A stretch of DNA of 64,000 bases from Sphaerisporangium siamense (GCF_014205275.1 NZ_JACHND010000001.1:744001-808000); one strand, 5' to 3'. Shown: positions 8,773 to 19,312, counted from the first letter of the stretch. Notes: generated from the letters alone by a model not told the origin. Program-made: numbers and translations.

Positions 8773-9877
8773 ACGACCGCCCCCCGGACACCCCCGCCTC
8801 GCGCCGCTCCGCCGCCGGGCCGGTCGGCGAGGCGCAGACGGACCGGCGGGCGTACGGCAGGCGTCCCGCGCCGCGGCGCATCGTCCCGCGCGAGCCCGCG
8901 CCCGAGCGCCGCGTGCTCACCGGCCGCCGCCTCCCGGGCGGGCGGGCCGGGGCGCCGGTGCTGCTGGCGCTGCGCGGGCTCGGTTTCGGCGACCTGCTCA
9001 CGGCGGTGCCGGCGCTGCGGGCGCTGCGGAGCGCCTACCCGGGCCACCGCCTGGTGCTGGCCGCGCCCGCCGCGCTGTCCGGCCTCGTCTCGCTGATCTC
9101 CGCGGTGGACGCGCAGCTCGACGTGTCCGGGCCGGGGCCCGTGCCGCTCGAACGCCCCGACATCGCGGTCAACCTGCACGGCAGCGGCCCGGAGAGCATC
9201 GTGGCGCTGTCGCGGATCCGCCCCGGGCGGCTGCTCAGCCACGCCCACCCGGAGTTCCCCGGGCTCGACGGCCCGATGTGGGACCCCAAGGCGCACGAGG
9301 TGCACCGCTGGTGCGACCTGCTGGCGTGGTACGGCGTCCCCGCCGACCCGGCCGACCTGCTGCTGCCCGCCACGGCCGTCACGCCCGTCACGCCCGGCGA
9401 CGTCGTGGTCCACCCGGGCGCGGCCTCACGGGCCCGGTGCTGGCCGGTGGAGCGGTTCGCCGAGGTGGCCGCCGCGCTGGCCGAGCGGGGCCACCGCGTC
9501 GTGATCACCGGCAACGCCGCCGAGCGGTCGCTGGCGTTCCGGGTGGGCACGCTGGCCGGGCTGCCCGTGGAGTCGGTGCTGGCCGGGCGCACGGACCTGC
9601 GCGACCTCGCCGGGCTGGTCGCCGGGGCGCGCCTGGTGATCTGCGGGGACACCGGCGTCGCCCACCTCGCCACCGCCTGCGCCACCCCGTCGGTCGTGCT
9701 GTTCGGCCCGGTGTCGCCCGACCAGTGGGGGCCCCCGCCCGACCCCCGCCACATCGCCCTGTGGACGGGCCGTTCGGGCGACCCGCACGGCAACCGGCCC
9801 GACCCCGGGCTGCTGGAGATCGGCACCGAGGTCGTGCTGGACGCCGCGGCGAACCTGCTGCAGGCGGAGGCCGTCCG

Positions 9878-9881
<4 letters not shown>
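8763..9881 (+). CDS. Glycosyltransferase family 9 (heptosyltransferase-like), second copy
   Basis: After a charged, probably disordered N-terminal tail of about 60 residues comes [19 protein letters not shown], the GT9 N-terminal motif. It is followed by [15 protein letters not shown] and the donor-side [29 protein letters not shown]. The two GT9 proteins of this operon differ enough to suggest distinct acceptors. I chose the ATG at 8763, preceded by GGGAG. A GTG at 8769 would give the operon's usual 4-nt overlap and is equally possible. The gene ends in a GTGA overlap with the next. Confidence 0.87.
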
Positions 9882-10840
<959 letters not shown>

Positions 10841-10845
10841 CGCGG

Positions 10846-11799
10846 TCAGCCGACGTGGACGCGGGGCCGGCGTTCCGGGTCGGGCTCGGCCCTGCGGAGG
10901 ATCTCGCGGGTCATCGGGGCGACGTCCCCGCCGCCGAGGATCACGTAGCCGACCAGGGCGAGCATCGGGTTGCCCTCGGCCCAGTGGAAGTAGACGTCGG
11001 GGATCACGCCGGTCTCGTCGCGCAGGTGCAGCAGGATGGCGGCGACCGCGTTCGCGACGGACGGGCTGCGGGCGGTGAGCAACCGGCAGCCCTGCCTCTC
11101 CCGGCCCTTGACCTCGACGACGCTGAGGAACTCCGAGGCGTCGCCGATGGTGATCTCCAGGAACAGCATGGGCCGGTCCGGCGGCAGGTGGTGCAGCTCG
11201 CAGGCCTGCCGCTCCTTCTCGGGGAAGCCGACGCGCCGACGGTCGTCGGGGTTGGACGCGACCAGCGGGAGGTGGCCGGACTCCGCCACGTCCCGGACGA
11301 AGCGGCGGGCCCGCGCGTCGAGCCGCACCCCTTCCACGCGCAGCTCGAAGGAGCGGGTGGCGCGGGACACGAACGAGGTCACGATGATCGTGCCGATGAA
11401 GAACGAGGCGATCTTGATGCCTTCCGGGCGCTCGAAGATGTTGGCGATGGTGGTGTAGGTCAGCACCGCCGTGATGACGACGTAGAAGGGGAGCCTGCGC
11501 CGGGAGCGGGTGCGGTGGGCCGACAGGGTCACAGCCAGCGCCGCGGAGAGGATCACGACGAGCACGCCGGTCGCGTACGCGCCGCCCTGGGCGTCCACGT
11601 CGGCCCGGAACAGGATCGTGATGCCGAAGGCGACGGCGGTGAAGATCAGGACGAGCGGGCGGGTGGCCGCCGCCCAGTGCGGGGCCATGCCGTACCTGGG
11701 CGCCTCAAGGAACCACCGGGAGAACCCGCGCCACCAGGTCGCGCCCCCGCTGGCTCCGTCCCCGGCCGCGCCCGTCCCCACTGGCGTCGCTCCCGTCAC
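10846..11799 (-). CDS. C-terminal half of an APC-type amino acid permease-like membrane protein, standalone
   Basis: Four hydrophobic segments in the first 140 residues (for example [16 protein letters not shown] and [16 protein letters not shown]) are followed by a soluble domain of about 170 residues ending in [21 protein letters not shown]. From memory this matches the C-terminal part of large actinobacterial APC-superfamily permeases of roughly 650-700 residues, including the segment [10 protein letters not shown]. The N-terminal transport core is absent: the GTG start (11797-11799) is preceded by non-coding sequence and then a NUDIX gene. It may be a remnant or an independent sensory or accessory membrane protein. 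Function is unknown. Confidence 0.65.
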   Translation of the reverse strand: MTGATPVGTGAAGDGASGGATWWRGFSRWFLEAPRYGMAPHWAAATRPLVLIFTAVAFGITILFRADVDAQGGAYATGVLVVILSAALAVTLSAHRTRSRRRLPFYVVITAVLTYTTIANIFERPEGIKIASFFIGTIIVTSFVSRATRSFELRVEGVRLDARARRFVRDVAESGHLPLVASNPDDRRRVGFPEKERQACELHHLPPDRPMLFLEITIGDASEFLSVVEVKGRERQGCRLLTARSPSVANAVAAILLHLRDETGVIPDVYFHWAEGNPMLALVGYVILGGGDVAPMTREILRRAEPDPERRPRVHVG

Positions 11800-11962
11800 C
11801 GCCCCCCGGACGTTCCGGGCCCCGTCTCCCCCTCATTCCCCGCCCGCGGGCCCGCCCGGTGGAACCGGTGATTCAATACGTTTCTTTACCGCCACGGCAC
11901 GGAACCGACATTTCTTAGCGAGCGGAAATCTGCCACGCGTACTTCTTTGGAGTAATGGCGGG

Positions 11963-12451
11963 TCAGCGTGCCATCGCCGGGGAACCTCCCGTGAGGTAGA
12001 AAGTGGTGCCGTCGTCGCGGGCGTCGAGGGCGGCGTGCAGCCTCCTCACCAAGTAGGCGGGCATCAGGCGGGTGGCCTCCCGGAGGTCGAAGAACCCGTG
12101 CGCGTCCAGTTCCTCCTCCTGCAGGACGATGCCCGTGCCGTCCGGCAGCGTGCCGCAGTCGAACAGGAAGTGGATCAAGGGAATCGGGCGGTCGCCGAAG
12201 GGGGGGACCCAATGGACGCCGAGCAGGCGCCCCACCGGCAGGAAGAGCCCCAGTTCCTCGGTGATCTCGCGGGCGCATGCCTGGTCGGGCGTCTCGTCCT
12301 CGTCCACGTGACCGCCAGGCCAGAGCCAGTGATCGCGGTAGTTGGGCTTGACCAGCAGCACCCGGCGCGCCGGATCGGTGATCAGCGCGCCCGCGCCGGC
12401 CAGCGTCTTGTTGATCCGGGCGTAGAACTCATGGGACGAGAAAGTAGCCAT
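11963..12451 (-). CDS. NUDIX hydrolase
   Basis: The complete Nudix box GGHVDEDETPDQACAREITE followed by ELGLFL (about residues 46-71) is intact, including the REITEE glutamates that bind the metal. The length of 162 residues is normal for a single-domain NUDIX enzyme that cleaves a nucleoside diphosphate linked to another moiety. Substrate cannot be predicted. No Shine-Dalgarno is seen. Instead TACGGT lies 6 nt before the ATG on the minus strand, suggesting a leaderless mRNA. It diverges from the MMPL gene across a 187-bp spacer. Confidence 0.88.
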   Translation of the reverse strand: MATFSSHEFYARINKTLAGAGALITDPARRVLLVKPNYRDHWLWPGGHVDEDETPDQACAREITEELGLFLPVGRLLGVHWVPPFGDRPIPLIHFLFDCGTLPDGTGIVLQEEELDAHGFFDLREATRLMPAYLVRRLHAALDARDDGTTFYLTGGSPAMAR

Positions 12452-12638
12452 GATCCGACCGTAGTCCGGGAGCCCGGCCCCTCACCCCCTAGGGGCCACC
12501 CCGTACATCTAAAGGCGGATACGTCTCATGCGATCTACCCCTCTCGCACTATCCAACAGGTAGATTTCATGGCCGATGTATTGGTTTACCCCAGCTTCTA
12601 CCTTCGGAGAAAACGACTTTCGCTGGGGGAGACATACG

Positions 12639-14894
12639 ATGAGACGCCGGAGGAATCTGGCCGCCTCGATCGGCGGGTGGAGCGCCCGCCACCGCTGGGC
12701 GGCGATCATGATCTGGGTCGCCTTCGTGGCGGTGGCGACGTTCGCGGGCAACGCCGTCGGGACCGCGAAGATGAAGGGCTACGAGAGCCAGAACGGCGAC
12801 TCCCGCAAGGCCGGGCAGATCCTCGACGGCGCGAACTTCGAGAACGTCGCCAGTGAAGTGGTCCTGGTCCAGGCCAAGGACGGCGGGCCGACCGTACAGG
12901 ACCAGCGGTTCCGCGACGCGGTGGCCAAGGTCAAGGAGGCGATCACCGCCACCGGCCAGGTCGAGAACGTCCGCACCCCGTACGACAAGGAACCCTCGCC
13001 GGTGACCGAGGACCGGCGCACGACGCTGGTCCAGTTCGACATGAAGGGCGACGGCAAGGACGCCGACAAGCGGGTGCAGCCCGTCCTCGACGCGGTCGCC
13101 GGGGTCCAGAAGAGCTTCCCCGACCTGCGCGTGGAGCAGGCGGGCGGCGCGAGCGCGGGCAAGATGATCGGCGAGGCGATCGACAAGGACTTCGTCCGCG
13201 CCGAGCAGCTCTCGCTGCCGATCACGTTCGGCATCCTGCTCGCCGCCTTCGGCGCACTGCTGGCCGCGCTGGTGCCCCTGGCGCTGGCCATGACCGCCAT
13301 CGTCGGCGCCACCGGCCTGCTGGCGCTGACCAGCCACCTGCTGCACGTGGACGACGCGACGCCGAACCTCATGCTGCTCATCGGCCTGGCCGTCGGTGTG
13401 GACTACTCGCTGTTCTACATCCGCAGGGAGCGCGAGGAGCGGGCCAAGGGCCGCGACAAGCGGCGCGCCATCGAGATCGCGGCGGCCACCTCCGGACGTG
13501 CCGTGCTCATCTCCGGCATCACCGTCATGGTCGCCATGGCGGGCATGTTCCTCACCGGCAACGGCATCTTCATGGGCTTCGCCGAGGGCACGATCCTGGT
13601 CGTCCTCGTCGCCATGATCGGCTCGCTCACCGTACTTCCCGCGCTGCTCTCACTGATCGGCGACAAGATCGACGCGCGGCTGATCCACGGCACCGTGCGG
13701 GTGCTCACCCGTGGCCGTGTCACCTGGTCCCGCAAGCTCGGCGGCCGGAGCGTCGAAGGCGGGCGGGTCTGGAACGCCCTCCTCACCCCGGTCCTGCGCC
13801 ACCCGCTCGTGTCCGCGCTCGTCGCCGGCGGCCTGCTGGTCGCCCTGGCCGCGCCCGCCTTCACGCTGCGCACCGGCCCGCAGGGCTTCGACGACCTGCA
13901 GGGCGACTACGCCATCGCCGAGACGTTCAAGCGCATCGACACGGCGTTCCCCGGCGGCAACGCGCCCGCCGTGGTCGTGCTCAAGGCGCCCGACGTCACC
14001 GCCCCGGCCGTCACCTCGGCCATCGAACGCTTCAAGCAGCAGGCGTTCGCGACCGGCCAGGCCAACGAACCGTTCGGCGTCGACGTCAACCCGGACAAGA
14101 CGGTCGCCCGCATCTCCATCGGCCTCAAGGGCGAGAAGGAGGTCGCCGAGCAGGCCGTGCGCACGCTGCGCGAGAAGGTGATCCCCGCGACGCTGACCGG
14201 GGCCGGGGAGGCGCACGTCACCGGCGAGACCGCCGGGTCGATGGACTTCAACGAGCAGCTCGGCCGCTCGATCCCGCTGGTGTTCGGGTTCGTCCTGCTG
14301 CTGGCGTTCATCCTCCTGCTGACCTCGTTCCGCTCCCTGGTGGTCGCGGTCAAGGCGATCGTGCTGAACCTGCTGTCGGTCGCCGCCGCCTACGGCGTGC
14401 TCGTGCTGGTCTTCCAGCGCGGCTACGGCGAGGGGCTGCTGGGCTTCACCTCGACCGGGTTCATCACCGACTGGGTGCCGCTGTTCCTGTTCGTCATCCT
14501 CTTCGGCCTGTCGATGGACTACCACGTGTTCATCCTCAGCCGCGTCCGCGAGGCGTACGACCGGGGCATGCGCACCGAGGACGCCGTCGCCTTCGGCATC
14601 AGGACGACGGCCGGCGTGGTGACCAGCGCGGCGCTCATCATGGTCGCGGTCTTCGCCACCTTCGCCACGCTGTCGCTGCTGACCTTCATGGAGATGGGCG
14701 TCGGCCTGGCCGCCGCGATCCTGATCGACGCGACGATCGTCAGGGCGGTGCTGCTCCCGGCCACGATGAAGCTGCTCGGCGACTGGAACTGGTACCTGCC
14801 GCGCTGGCTGAACTGGCTGCCGCAGCTCTCGCACGGCGACGAGGACGACGACCCCAGCCCGCAGCCCCGCCACCGGATCCCCGCGGGCGTCTGA
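12639..14894 (+). CDS. MMPL/RND family transporter
   Basis: A 751-residue protein with the two-fold MMPL architecture: an N-terminal TM helix, an extracytoplasmic domain (about residues 35-195), a helix bundle with GVDYSLFYIRRERE, a second extracytoplasmic domain, and a second bundle with SMDYHVFILSRVRE. The two DY motifs are the proton-relay positions of MmpL and RND proteins. Members export lipids, glycolipids or small molecules using proton motive force. The ATG at 12639 is chosen for its GGGGGAGA SD; an in-frame ATG 63 bases upstream has none. It stands alone, followed by a hairpin. Confidence 0.9.
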   Translation: MRRRRNLAASIGGWSARHRWAAIMIWVAFVAVATFAGNAVGTAKMKGYESQNGDSRKAGQILDGANFENVASEVVLVQAKDGGPTVQDQRFRDAVAKVKEAITATGQVENVRTPYDKEPSPVTEDRRTTLVQFDMKGDGKDADKRVQPVLDAVAGVQKSFPDLRVEQAGGASAGKMIGEAIDKDFVRAEQLSLPITFGILLAAFGALLAALVPLALAMTAIVGATGLLALTSHLLHVDDATPNLMLLIGLAVGVDYSLFYIRREREERAKGRDKRRAIEIAAATSGRAVLISGITVMVAMAGMFLTGNGIFMGFAEGTILVVLVAMIGSLTVLPALLSLIGDKIDARLIHGTVRVLTRGRVTWSRKLGGRSVEGGRVWNALLTPVLRHPLVSALVAGGLLVALAAPAFTLRTGPQGFDDLQGDYAIAETFKRIDTAFPGGNAPAVVVLKAPDVTAPAVTSAIERFKQQAFATGQANEPFGVDVNPDKTVARISIGLKGEKEVAEQAVRTLREKVIPATLTGAGEAHVTGETAGSMDFNEQLGRSIPLVFGFVLLLAFILLLTSFRSLVVAVKAIVLNLLSVAAAYGVLVLVFQRGYGEGLLGFTSTGFITDWVPLFLFVILFGLSMDYHVFILSRVREAYDRGMRTEDAVAFGIRTTAGVVTSAALIMVAVFATFATLSLLTFMEMGVGLAAAILIDATIVRAVLLPATMKLLGDWNWYLPRWLNWLPQLSHGDEDDDPSPQPRHRIPAGV

Positions 14895-15012
14895 CCAGGG
14901 CCGTACGGCCCACCGAAACGTGCACGGCCCGCGCCTCGCACGGCCCGCCTCTGGGGGGAGACGGCCGTCCGGCAGATCGCCTGAGGGGGACGATCCGCCG
15001 GGAGCACCGGGA

Positions 15013-15040
15013 GCCGCCGCCTCCGAGGGCAGGCGGCGGC
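15013..15040 (+). terminator. GC-rich hairpin downstream of the MMPL gene
   Basis: A perfect 10-bp stem (GCCGCCGCCT paired with AGGCGGCGGC) closes an 8-nt loop. No U-tract follows, as is common for actinomycete terminator hairpins. It lies between the MMPL stop and the next SD. Confidence 0.5.
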
Positions 15041-15110
15041 CCCGGGAGAGACGCGGGCCGTGCACCCGTTCCCGTTCCGTTCGGCGTCCCCGCGATGAGG
15101 AGAACTCTCG

Positions 15111-16295
15111 ATGACATCAGATCCCGGCCGGCGACCCGCCCGGCGGAAGGCGTGGGCCGCCGCCGCCGCGGTCCTCGTCCTCCTCGCCGGGGCGGCGGGG
15201 TTCGGCGCCTGGTACGGCAGCGATCAGGCGATCGGTGTCGTGCGCCACGGATCGGGTAACACGCGGGTGCTGGCCGTACAGGGCGACCTGGTGACGTTGG
15301 AGCGGTCGGCGCGGACCGGCAAGCCGGGCACGTACTGGCTGGAGTGGAGCGGCGCCTCCTCGATGCTCGGCGACGTCGTGTCCCGGACGAAGGGCGGCGT
15401 GACGCGCAGGCTCCTGCGCGGTCAGACCCCCTCCGTGGGCACCTCCGGCTACTTCGGCAACGTTCCCGCCGGCGATCCCAAGATCGCCTGGGGCATCGGC
15501 CACTCCGAGATCATGGTGCCCACGGAGCTCGGGCCCGCCCCCGCCTGGTACGTGCCCGGCGAGGGCCCGGTCTGGGTCGTCGCCGTCCACGGGCAGAACG
15601 GGCACCGCAAGGCGGAGCTCAAGATCCTTCCGGTCGTCCACGAGCTGAGGCTGCCGTTCCTGGACATCTCCTACCGCAACGACGAAGGGGCGCCGCCCTC
15701 GCCCGACGGGCTGCTACATCTGGGCGACTCGGAATGGCGCGACCTGGAGGCCGCCCTCCGCCAGGCGCAGAAGATGGGAGCGAAGAGGTTCGTCCTGTAC
15801 GGCACGTCCATGGGCGGCCAGATCATCGGGCAGTTCCTCGCCAGGTCGCCGCTCGCCGCCGCGACCGACCGGGTCATCATGGACGCGCCCATGCTCGACG
15901 TGGGCATCACCGGGGAACAGGGCGCCAGGAACCACCACCTGCCCGGCTTCGCCGGGACGCTGGCGAACAAGGTCGTCGAATGGCGTACCGGGGTCGACGT
16001 GGACCGCCTGAGCCTGATCCGGCACCCACCGAAGATCAGGCCGCCCCTGCTCCTCCTCCACACCGTCCCCGACGAGGAGCATCCGATCGAGGAGTCGCGC
16101 GCCTTCGTGGCCGCCGCTGAACGCCTGGGGTGGAAGGTCCGGTTCGAGGAGTTCGCACAGGGCGAGCACACGGAGGCGTGGAACGTGGACCGGGTCCGCT
16201 ACGAGGGTCTCGTGCGCGGCTTCCTCTCCCGGCCCTGGCCGGAGGCCATGCCACCGTCCGACCGGAGAACCGCGCGGCCTACGTCAGGTCGGTGA
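15111..16295 (+). CDS. Membrane-anchored or secreted alpha/beta hydrolase
   Basis: An N-terminal basic stretch and hydrophobic helix (about residues 12-34, no obvious lipobox) anchor or export the protein. The catalytic domain has the nucleophile elbow GTSMGG (S233) and a late histidine in QGEHTEAW that fits the catalytic His. The segment VPDEEHPIEES probably carries the acid. The length of 394 residues fits extracytoplasmic BAAT/prolyl-oligopeptidase-like hydrolases. GAGGAGA precedes the ATG. Its last 17 bases overlap the convergent MBL gene. Substrate is unknown. Confidence 0.8.
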   Translation: MTSDPGRRPARRKAWAAAAAVLVLLAGAAGFGAWYGSDQAIGVVRHGSGNTRVLAVQGDLVTLERSARTGKPGTYWLEWSGASSMLGDVVSRTKGGVTRRLLRGQTPSVGTSGYFGNVPAGDPKIAWGIGHSEIMVPTELGPAPAWYVPGEGPVWVVAVHGQNGHRKAELKILPVVHELRLPFLDISYRNDEGAPPSPDGLLHLGDSEWRDLEAALRQAQKMGAKRFVLYGTSMGGQIIGQFLARSPLAAATDRVIMDAPMLDVGITGEQGARNHHLPGFAGTLANKVVEWRTGVDVDRLSLIRHPPKIRPPLLLLHTVPDEEHPIEESRAFVAAAERLGWKVRFEEFAQGEHTEAWNVDRVRYEGLVRGFLSRPWPEAMPPSDRRTARPTSGR

Positions 16296-17049
16296 AAGGC
16301 TCGGGGAAGTGGCCGGTGCCGAGCAGGCCGCCCTCGGCGCGGACGCGCCGCAGAAGGTCCTGCCTGCTCGCCGCGGCCCGCTCGGCGTCCTCGTCGTAGG
16401 CGTACCGGACCGCGGGGTTGGCGAGCTGCACGGGGTGCAGGACGACGTCCCCGGTCAGGGTCAGGGAGCCGACCTGCACGACCTGGTGGCCGGGGGTGTG
16501 GCCGGGCGTGTGCGCGACGCGGACGCCCGGGACGACCACGGCGGCGCCGTCCACGGCGTCGATGAGGCCCGTCAGCGGGCGCAGCACGCGTTCCAGGATC
16601 GGGTTCGGCCCCGCCCCCTCGATCCAGTCGACCTCGGCGCGCTGGATGACGTGCCGCGCGTTCGGGAAGGCGGGGACGCCCTCGGTGACGGCGCCGCTCG
16701 CGTGGTCGCTGTGCAGGTGGGTCAGCACGACGGTGCCGACGTCCCCGGGCGCGACGCCCGCGGCGGCCAGCTCGCCGGCCAGGCCCCCGGGCACCGGCGC
16801 CCAGCTCGACGCCGGCGAGTCCGTGCCGCCGATGCCGGTGTCCACCAGGACCACGCGGCCGAAGGCGTCGCGCAGCAGGTAGCAGCGGAAGTGGAGGACC
16901 CACTCGGCCGGCGTGCCCGCCCAGTCGTCCGGCGAGGCGCCGGTGAAGAGCTCGGGGAGCGGACGCCTGATCGACTGGCCCATGGGGCCCACCGCGTCGC
17001 GCAGCGGCGTCACCTCGATTCCGGCGAACGTCCTGGGCGCGTACGACAT
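16279..17049 (-). CDS. MBL-fold metallo-hydrolase
   Basis: The metallo-beta-lactamase fold is shown by the zinc motif LTHLHSDHASG plus later His and Asp positions in HTPGHTPGHQ and LTGDVVLHP. The ATG at 17047-17049 is chosen because AGGAG lies 4 nt upstream; an in-frame ATG at 17079 would add 10 residues. The length of about 256 residues suits lactonase-like or glyoxalase II-like members, but the exact activity is not predictable. It converges with and slightly overlaps the alpha/beta hydrolase gene. Confidence 0.87.
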   Translation of the reverse strand: MSYAPRTFAGIEVTPLRDAVGPMGQSIRRPLPELFTGASPDDWAGTPAEWVLHFRCYLLRDAFGRVVLVDTGIGGTDSPASSWAPVPGGLAGELAAAGVAPGDVGTVVLTHLHSDHASGAVTEGVPAFPNARHVIQRAEVDWIEGAGPNPILERVLRPLTGLIDAVDGAAVVVPGVRVAHTPGHTPGHQVVQVGSLTLTGDVVLHPVQLANPAVRYAYDEDAERAAASRQDLLRRVRAEGGLLGTGHFPEPFTDLT

Positions 17050-17079
17050 CGGACTCCTCATCGGTCGGCGTCGCCCCAA

Positions 17080-17487
17080 GACTATGAGGCCACGGTGGCC
17101 GGGCGGAACCGGCGGGCTTGCGCGCCGGGCCGGGAGTGCTGTTATCGTAGAGGTGGCTGCTCAGGTTTCTCGGTTTTCTTGACGGCGCGATAGGGCTCGG
17201 TCCCCGCGTCCGCCCCGAGGCCCGTTTTCTCCAGATTCTGTTTTCTTCAGCGAATTCGCGCGATTTCTTTCGCAGCCGCGTTCCACCGGTCCCGGCCTAC
17301 GCCCGGCCCGCACGCGTTCCCCGAGGCGCTCCGTTCACGGATGCGCGCCTCCCATCGGCAGCCGAATTTCCCATGCACGAAAAGCCCGGCATTTCCTCGC
17401 CATCCCCGCGAGAGCCGCGTTCCCATCGCCGTCCCCGGTTTCAGGACACGCGTTCTCTCCCGCGTTCCACCGCGAAAGGCATTTCCC
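17080..17487 (+). promoter_or_regulatory. Long C-rich, G-poor leader of the rho-like gene
   Basis: This 408-bp non-coding stretch starts with AT-richer sequence including several TTTTCT runs. From about 17260 it becomes clearly richer in C than G on the plus strand, unlike the surrounding genes. The short motif GCGTTCC or GCGTTCT recurs about five times, and several TTTCCCAT and TTTCC stretches occur. Such unstructured C-rich RNA is what Rho primary binding sites (rut) look like, so self-regulation by a Rho protein is plausible. An SD-like AAAGG lies before the ATG at 17488. Confidence 0.45.
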
Positions 17488-18633
17488 ATGACCGTGTCCA
17501 CCAAGGCGCCCACTGAGGCACCCATCAGGCCCGCCGACCGCCCCGACCCCCCGATCCGGCACGTCACCGGCCTGGTCGACGTCCGCGACAAGACCGCCTT
17601 CGTCCGGACCGGCGGCTACGCCCCCGGCGCGGGCGACATCCGCCTCTCCCTGCCGGAGGTCCGGCGCCTGGGCCTGCGGCCCGGCGACCTGGTCACCGGC
17701 ACCACGCGCGCCCCGTACACCCGGCTCGCCGGGCTGCTGTCCGTCAACGGGCGCGAGCCGGGGCACGACCGGCCGCACTTCGCCGACCTGACCCCGGTCC
17801 ACCCCCACGACCGCCTGGTCCTGGGCGACGGCTCCCCGATCACCCGCCTGATCGACCTGGTCGCCCCCGTCGGCAAGGGGCAGCGCGGCCTGATCGTCGC
17901 GCCGCCCAAGGCCGGCAAGACCATCGTCCTCAAGGCCATCGCGGACGCCGTCGCGGCCTGCCACCCGGACGCCCACCTCATGGCCGTCCTGGTGGGCGAG
18001 CGGCCCGAGGAGGTCACCGACTTCCGCGAGTCCGTCCGCGGCGAGGTCGTCGCCTCCACCTTCGACCGTCCCGAGCGCGAGCACACCGCGCTTGCCGAGC
18101 TGGCCGTCGAGCGCGCCAAGCGCCTGGTCGAGCAGGGCGCGGACGTCGTCCTGCTGCTGGACTCCCTCACCCGCCTCGGCAGGGCGTACAACGTCATCGC
18201 GCCGAACGGCGGCAGGATTCTCACGGGCGGCATCGACGCGCAGGCCGTCCACCTGCCCAAACGCCTGTTCGGCGCCGCCCGCGCGGTTCGCGGGGGCGGC
18301 TCGCTGACCATCTTCGCGACCGCCCTCGCCGAGACCGGCTCGCGCATGGACGACAACTTCTACGAGGAGTTCAAGGGCACGGGCAACATGGAGCTGCGGC
18401 TCGACCGGGCCCTCGCCGAGCACCGGCTGTACCCGGCCGTCGACGTGGCGGCCTCCGGCACCCGGCGCGAGGAGATCCTGCTGGCCGGGGAGGAGCGTGC
18501 GCTGATGTGGCGGCTGCGCCGCGTGCTGTCCGGCCTCGACCGCGAGCAGGCGCTGCGCGTGCTGCTCGACCGGCTGCGCGAGACGCCGTCCAACGCCGCC
18601 TTCCTCCGCCAGGTGGCCGCCGCGGCCCCCTGA
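17488..18633 (+). CDS. Short Rho transcription-termination-factor paralogue
   Basis: Clear Rho ATPase of 381 residues: Q-loop region GERPEEVTDF, Walker A APPKAGKT (K144, T145), Walker B VVLLLDSLTRLGRAYN, and the R-loop region GGIDAQAVHLPKRLFGAAR. The OB-type RNA-binding domain is present (residues 28-85) but its RNP-like aromatic motif, GFGFLR in canonical Rho, is altered to KTAFVRT. The N-terminal helical domain and the long basic insertion of normal actinobacterial Rho (600-700 residues) are missing. It is therefore probably a second Rho-like protein, not the housekeeping one. Its own leader is C-rich. The next gene converges 6 bases away. Confidence 0.85.
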   Translation: MTVSTKAPTEAPIRPADRPDPPIRHVTGLVDVRDKTAFVRTGGYAPGAGDIRLSLPEVRRLGLRPGDLVTGTTRAPYTRLAGLLSVNGREPGHDRPHFADLTPVHPHDRLVLGDGSPITRLIDLVAPVGKGQRGLIVAPPKAGKTIVLKAIADAVAACHPDAHLMAVLVGERPEEVTDFRESVRGEVVASTFDRPEREHTALAELAVERAKRLVEQGADVVLLLDSLTRLGRAYNVIAPNGGRILTGGIDAQAVHLPKRLFGAARAVRGGGSLTIFATALAETGSRMDDNFYEEFKGTGNMELRLDRALAEHRLYPAVDVAASGTRREEILLAGEERALMWRLRRVLSGLDREQALRVLLDRLRETPSNAAFLRQVAAAAP

Positions 18634-18638
18634 GTCCC

Positions 18639-19274
18639 TCAGTTGGCGACGCCGACGGCCTGCTTCAGCGTGGCGGGGTCGTCGAGCGCGGTGAGCATCG
18701 CGTGCGCGGTGTCGGCCCGCGAGATCGTGTAACCGTGCGGCACGGTGCCCCCGATGACCCGGCGGTAGGCCCCGGTGAGCGGCTTGCCGGTCAGGCGGGG
18801 CGGGCGCACGATCGTCCATTCGGTGGCGCTGCGCCGGACCTCTTCCTCCATCACCGCCAGGTCGGCGTAGACGTCCCGCAGGAACCTGCGGATCAGCGGC
18901 GTGAGCACCGCCCGGTGCAGGAATCCTTCGCCTTCGGGCGTGGGGCCGAGGGGGGCGGCGCTGATGACGACGAGGCGCCGCACGTCCATGGTCTCCATGG
19001 CGCGGATCACCGAGCGCAGCGCGAGCGCGGCGATGCCCGCGTCCTTCCTGGTCCTCGGCCCGAGCGCGGAGATCACGGCCTCGCGTCCCGCCATCGCGGG
19101 CCGCAGCGCCTCGGGGGCGGTGACGTCCGCGGTCACCACGTCGAGGGCCGAGTGGCTGATGGGCAGCCGGGCCGGGTCGCGGACGACGGCCGCGACCTGG
19201 TGCCCGGCGTCCAGCGCCTGCCGGACGACCTCCTTGCCGACCCCGCCGGTCGCTCCTATGACGGTGAGTCTCAT
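18639..19274 (-). CDS. NAD(P)H-binding protein (NmrA/atypical SDR type)
   Basis: The Rossmann motif VIGATGGVGKEVVRQAL sits at the N-terminus, followed by VVRDPARL, typical of NADP-binding atypical SDRs. Later segments RRLVVISAAPLG and WTIVRPPRLTG match NmrA/BVR-B-like proteins of about 210 residues. The catalytic YxxxK of classical SDRs is absent. Members act as small oxidoreductases or redox sensors. GGGAGGGG precedes the ATG. It diverges from the TetR gene, with an operator-like palindrome near its own start, so TetR repression is likely. Confidence 0.83.
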   Translation of the reverse strand: MRLTVIGATGGVGKEVVRQALDAGHQVAAVVRDPARLPISHSALDVVTADVTAPEALRPAMAGREAVISALGPRTRKDAGIAALALRSVIRAMETMDVRRLVVISAAPLGPTPEGEGFLHRAVLTPLIRRFLRDVYADLAVMEEEVRRSATEWTIVRPPRLTGKPLTGAYRRVIGGTVPHGYTISRADTAHAMLTALDDPATLKQAVGVAN

Positions 19275-19296
19275 GAGCTACCCCTCCCATAGGTTG

Positions 19297-19312
19297 GTGA
19301 GCACTCACTCAC
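19297..19312. promoter_or_regulatory. Operator-like inverted repeat between the NAD(P)H-binding and TetR genes
   Basis: GTGAG and CTCAC half-sites are separated by 6 nt, with an extra overlapping CTCAC at 19304-19308. The position just upstream of the leftward SD fits a TetR-family operator that controls the divergent gene and perhaps tetR itself. Confidence 0.5.

Noticed and set aside
17341..17487. N-terminal extension of the rho-like protein
   Set aside because: Arg/Pro/Phe-rich translation of the C-rich leader, no SD at its start, while ATG 17488 has an SD-like AAAGG and begins just before the OB domain.
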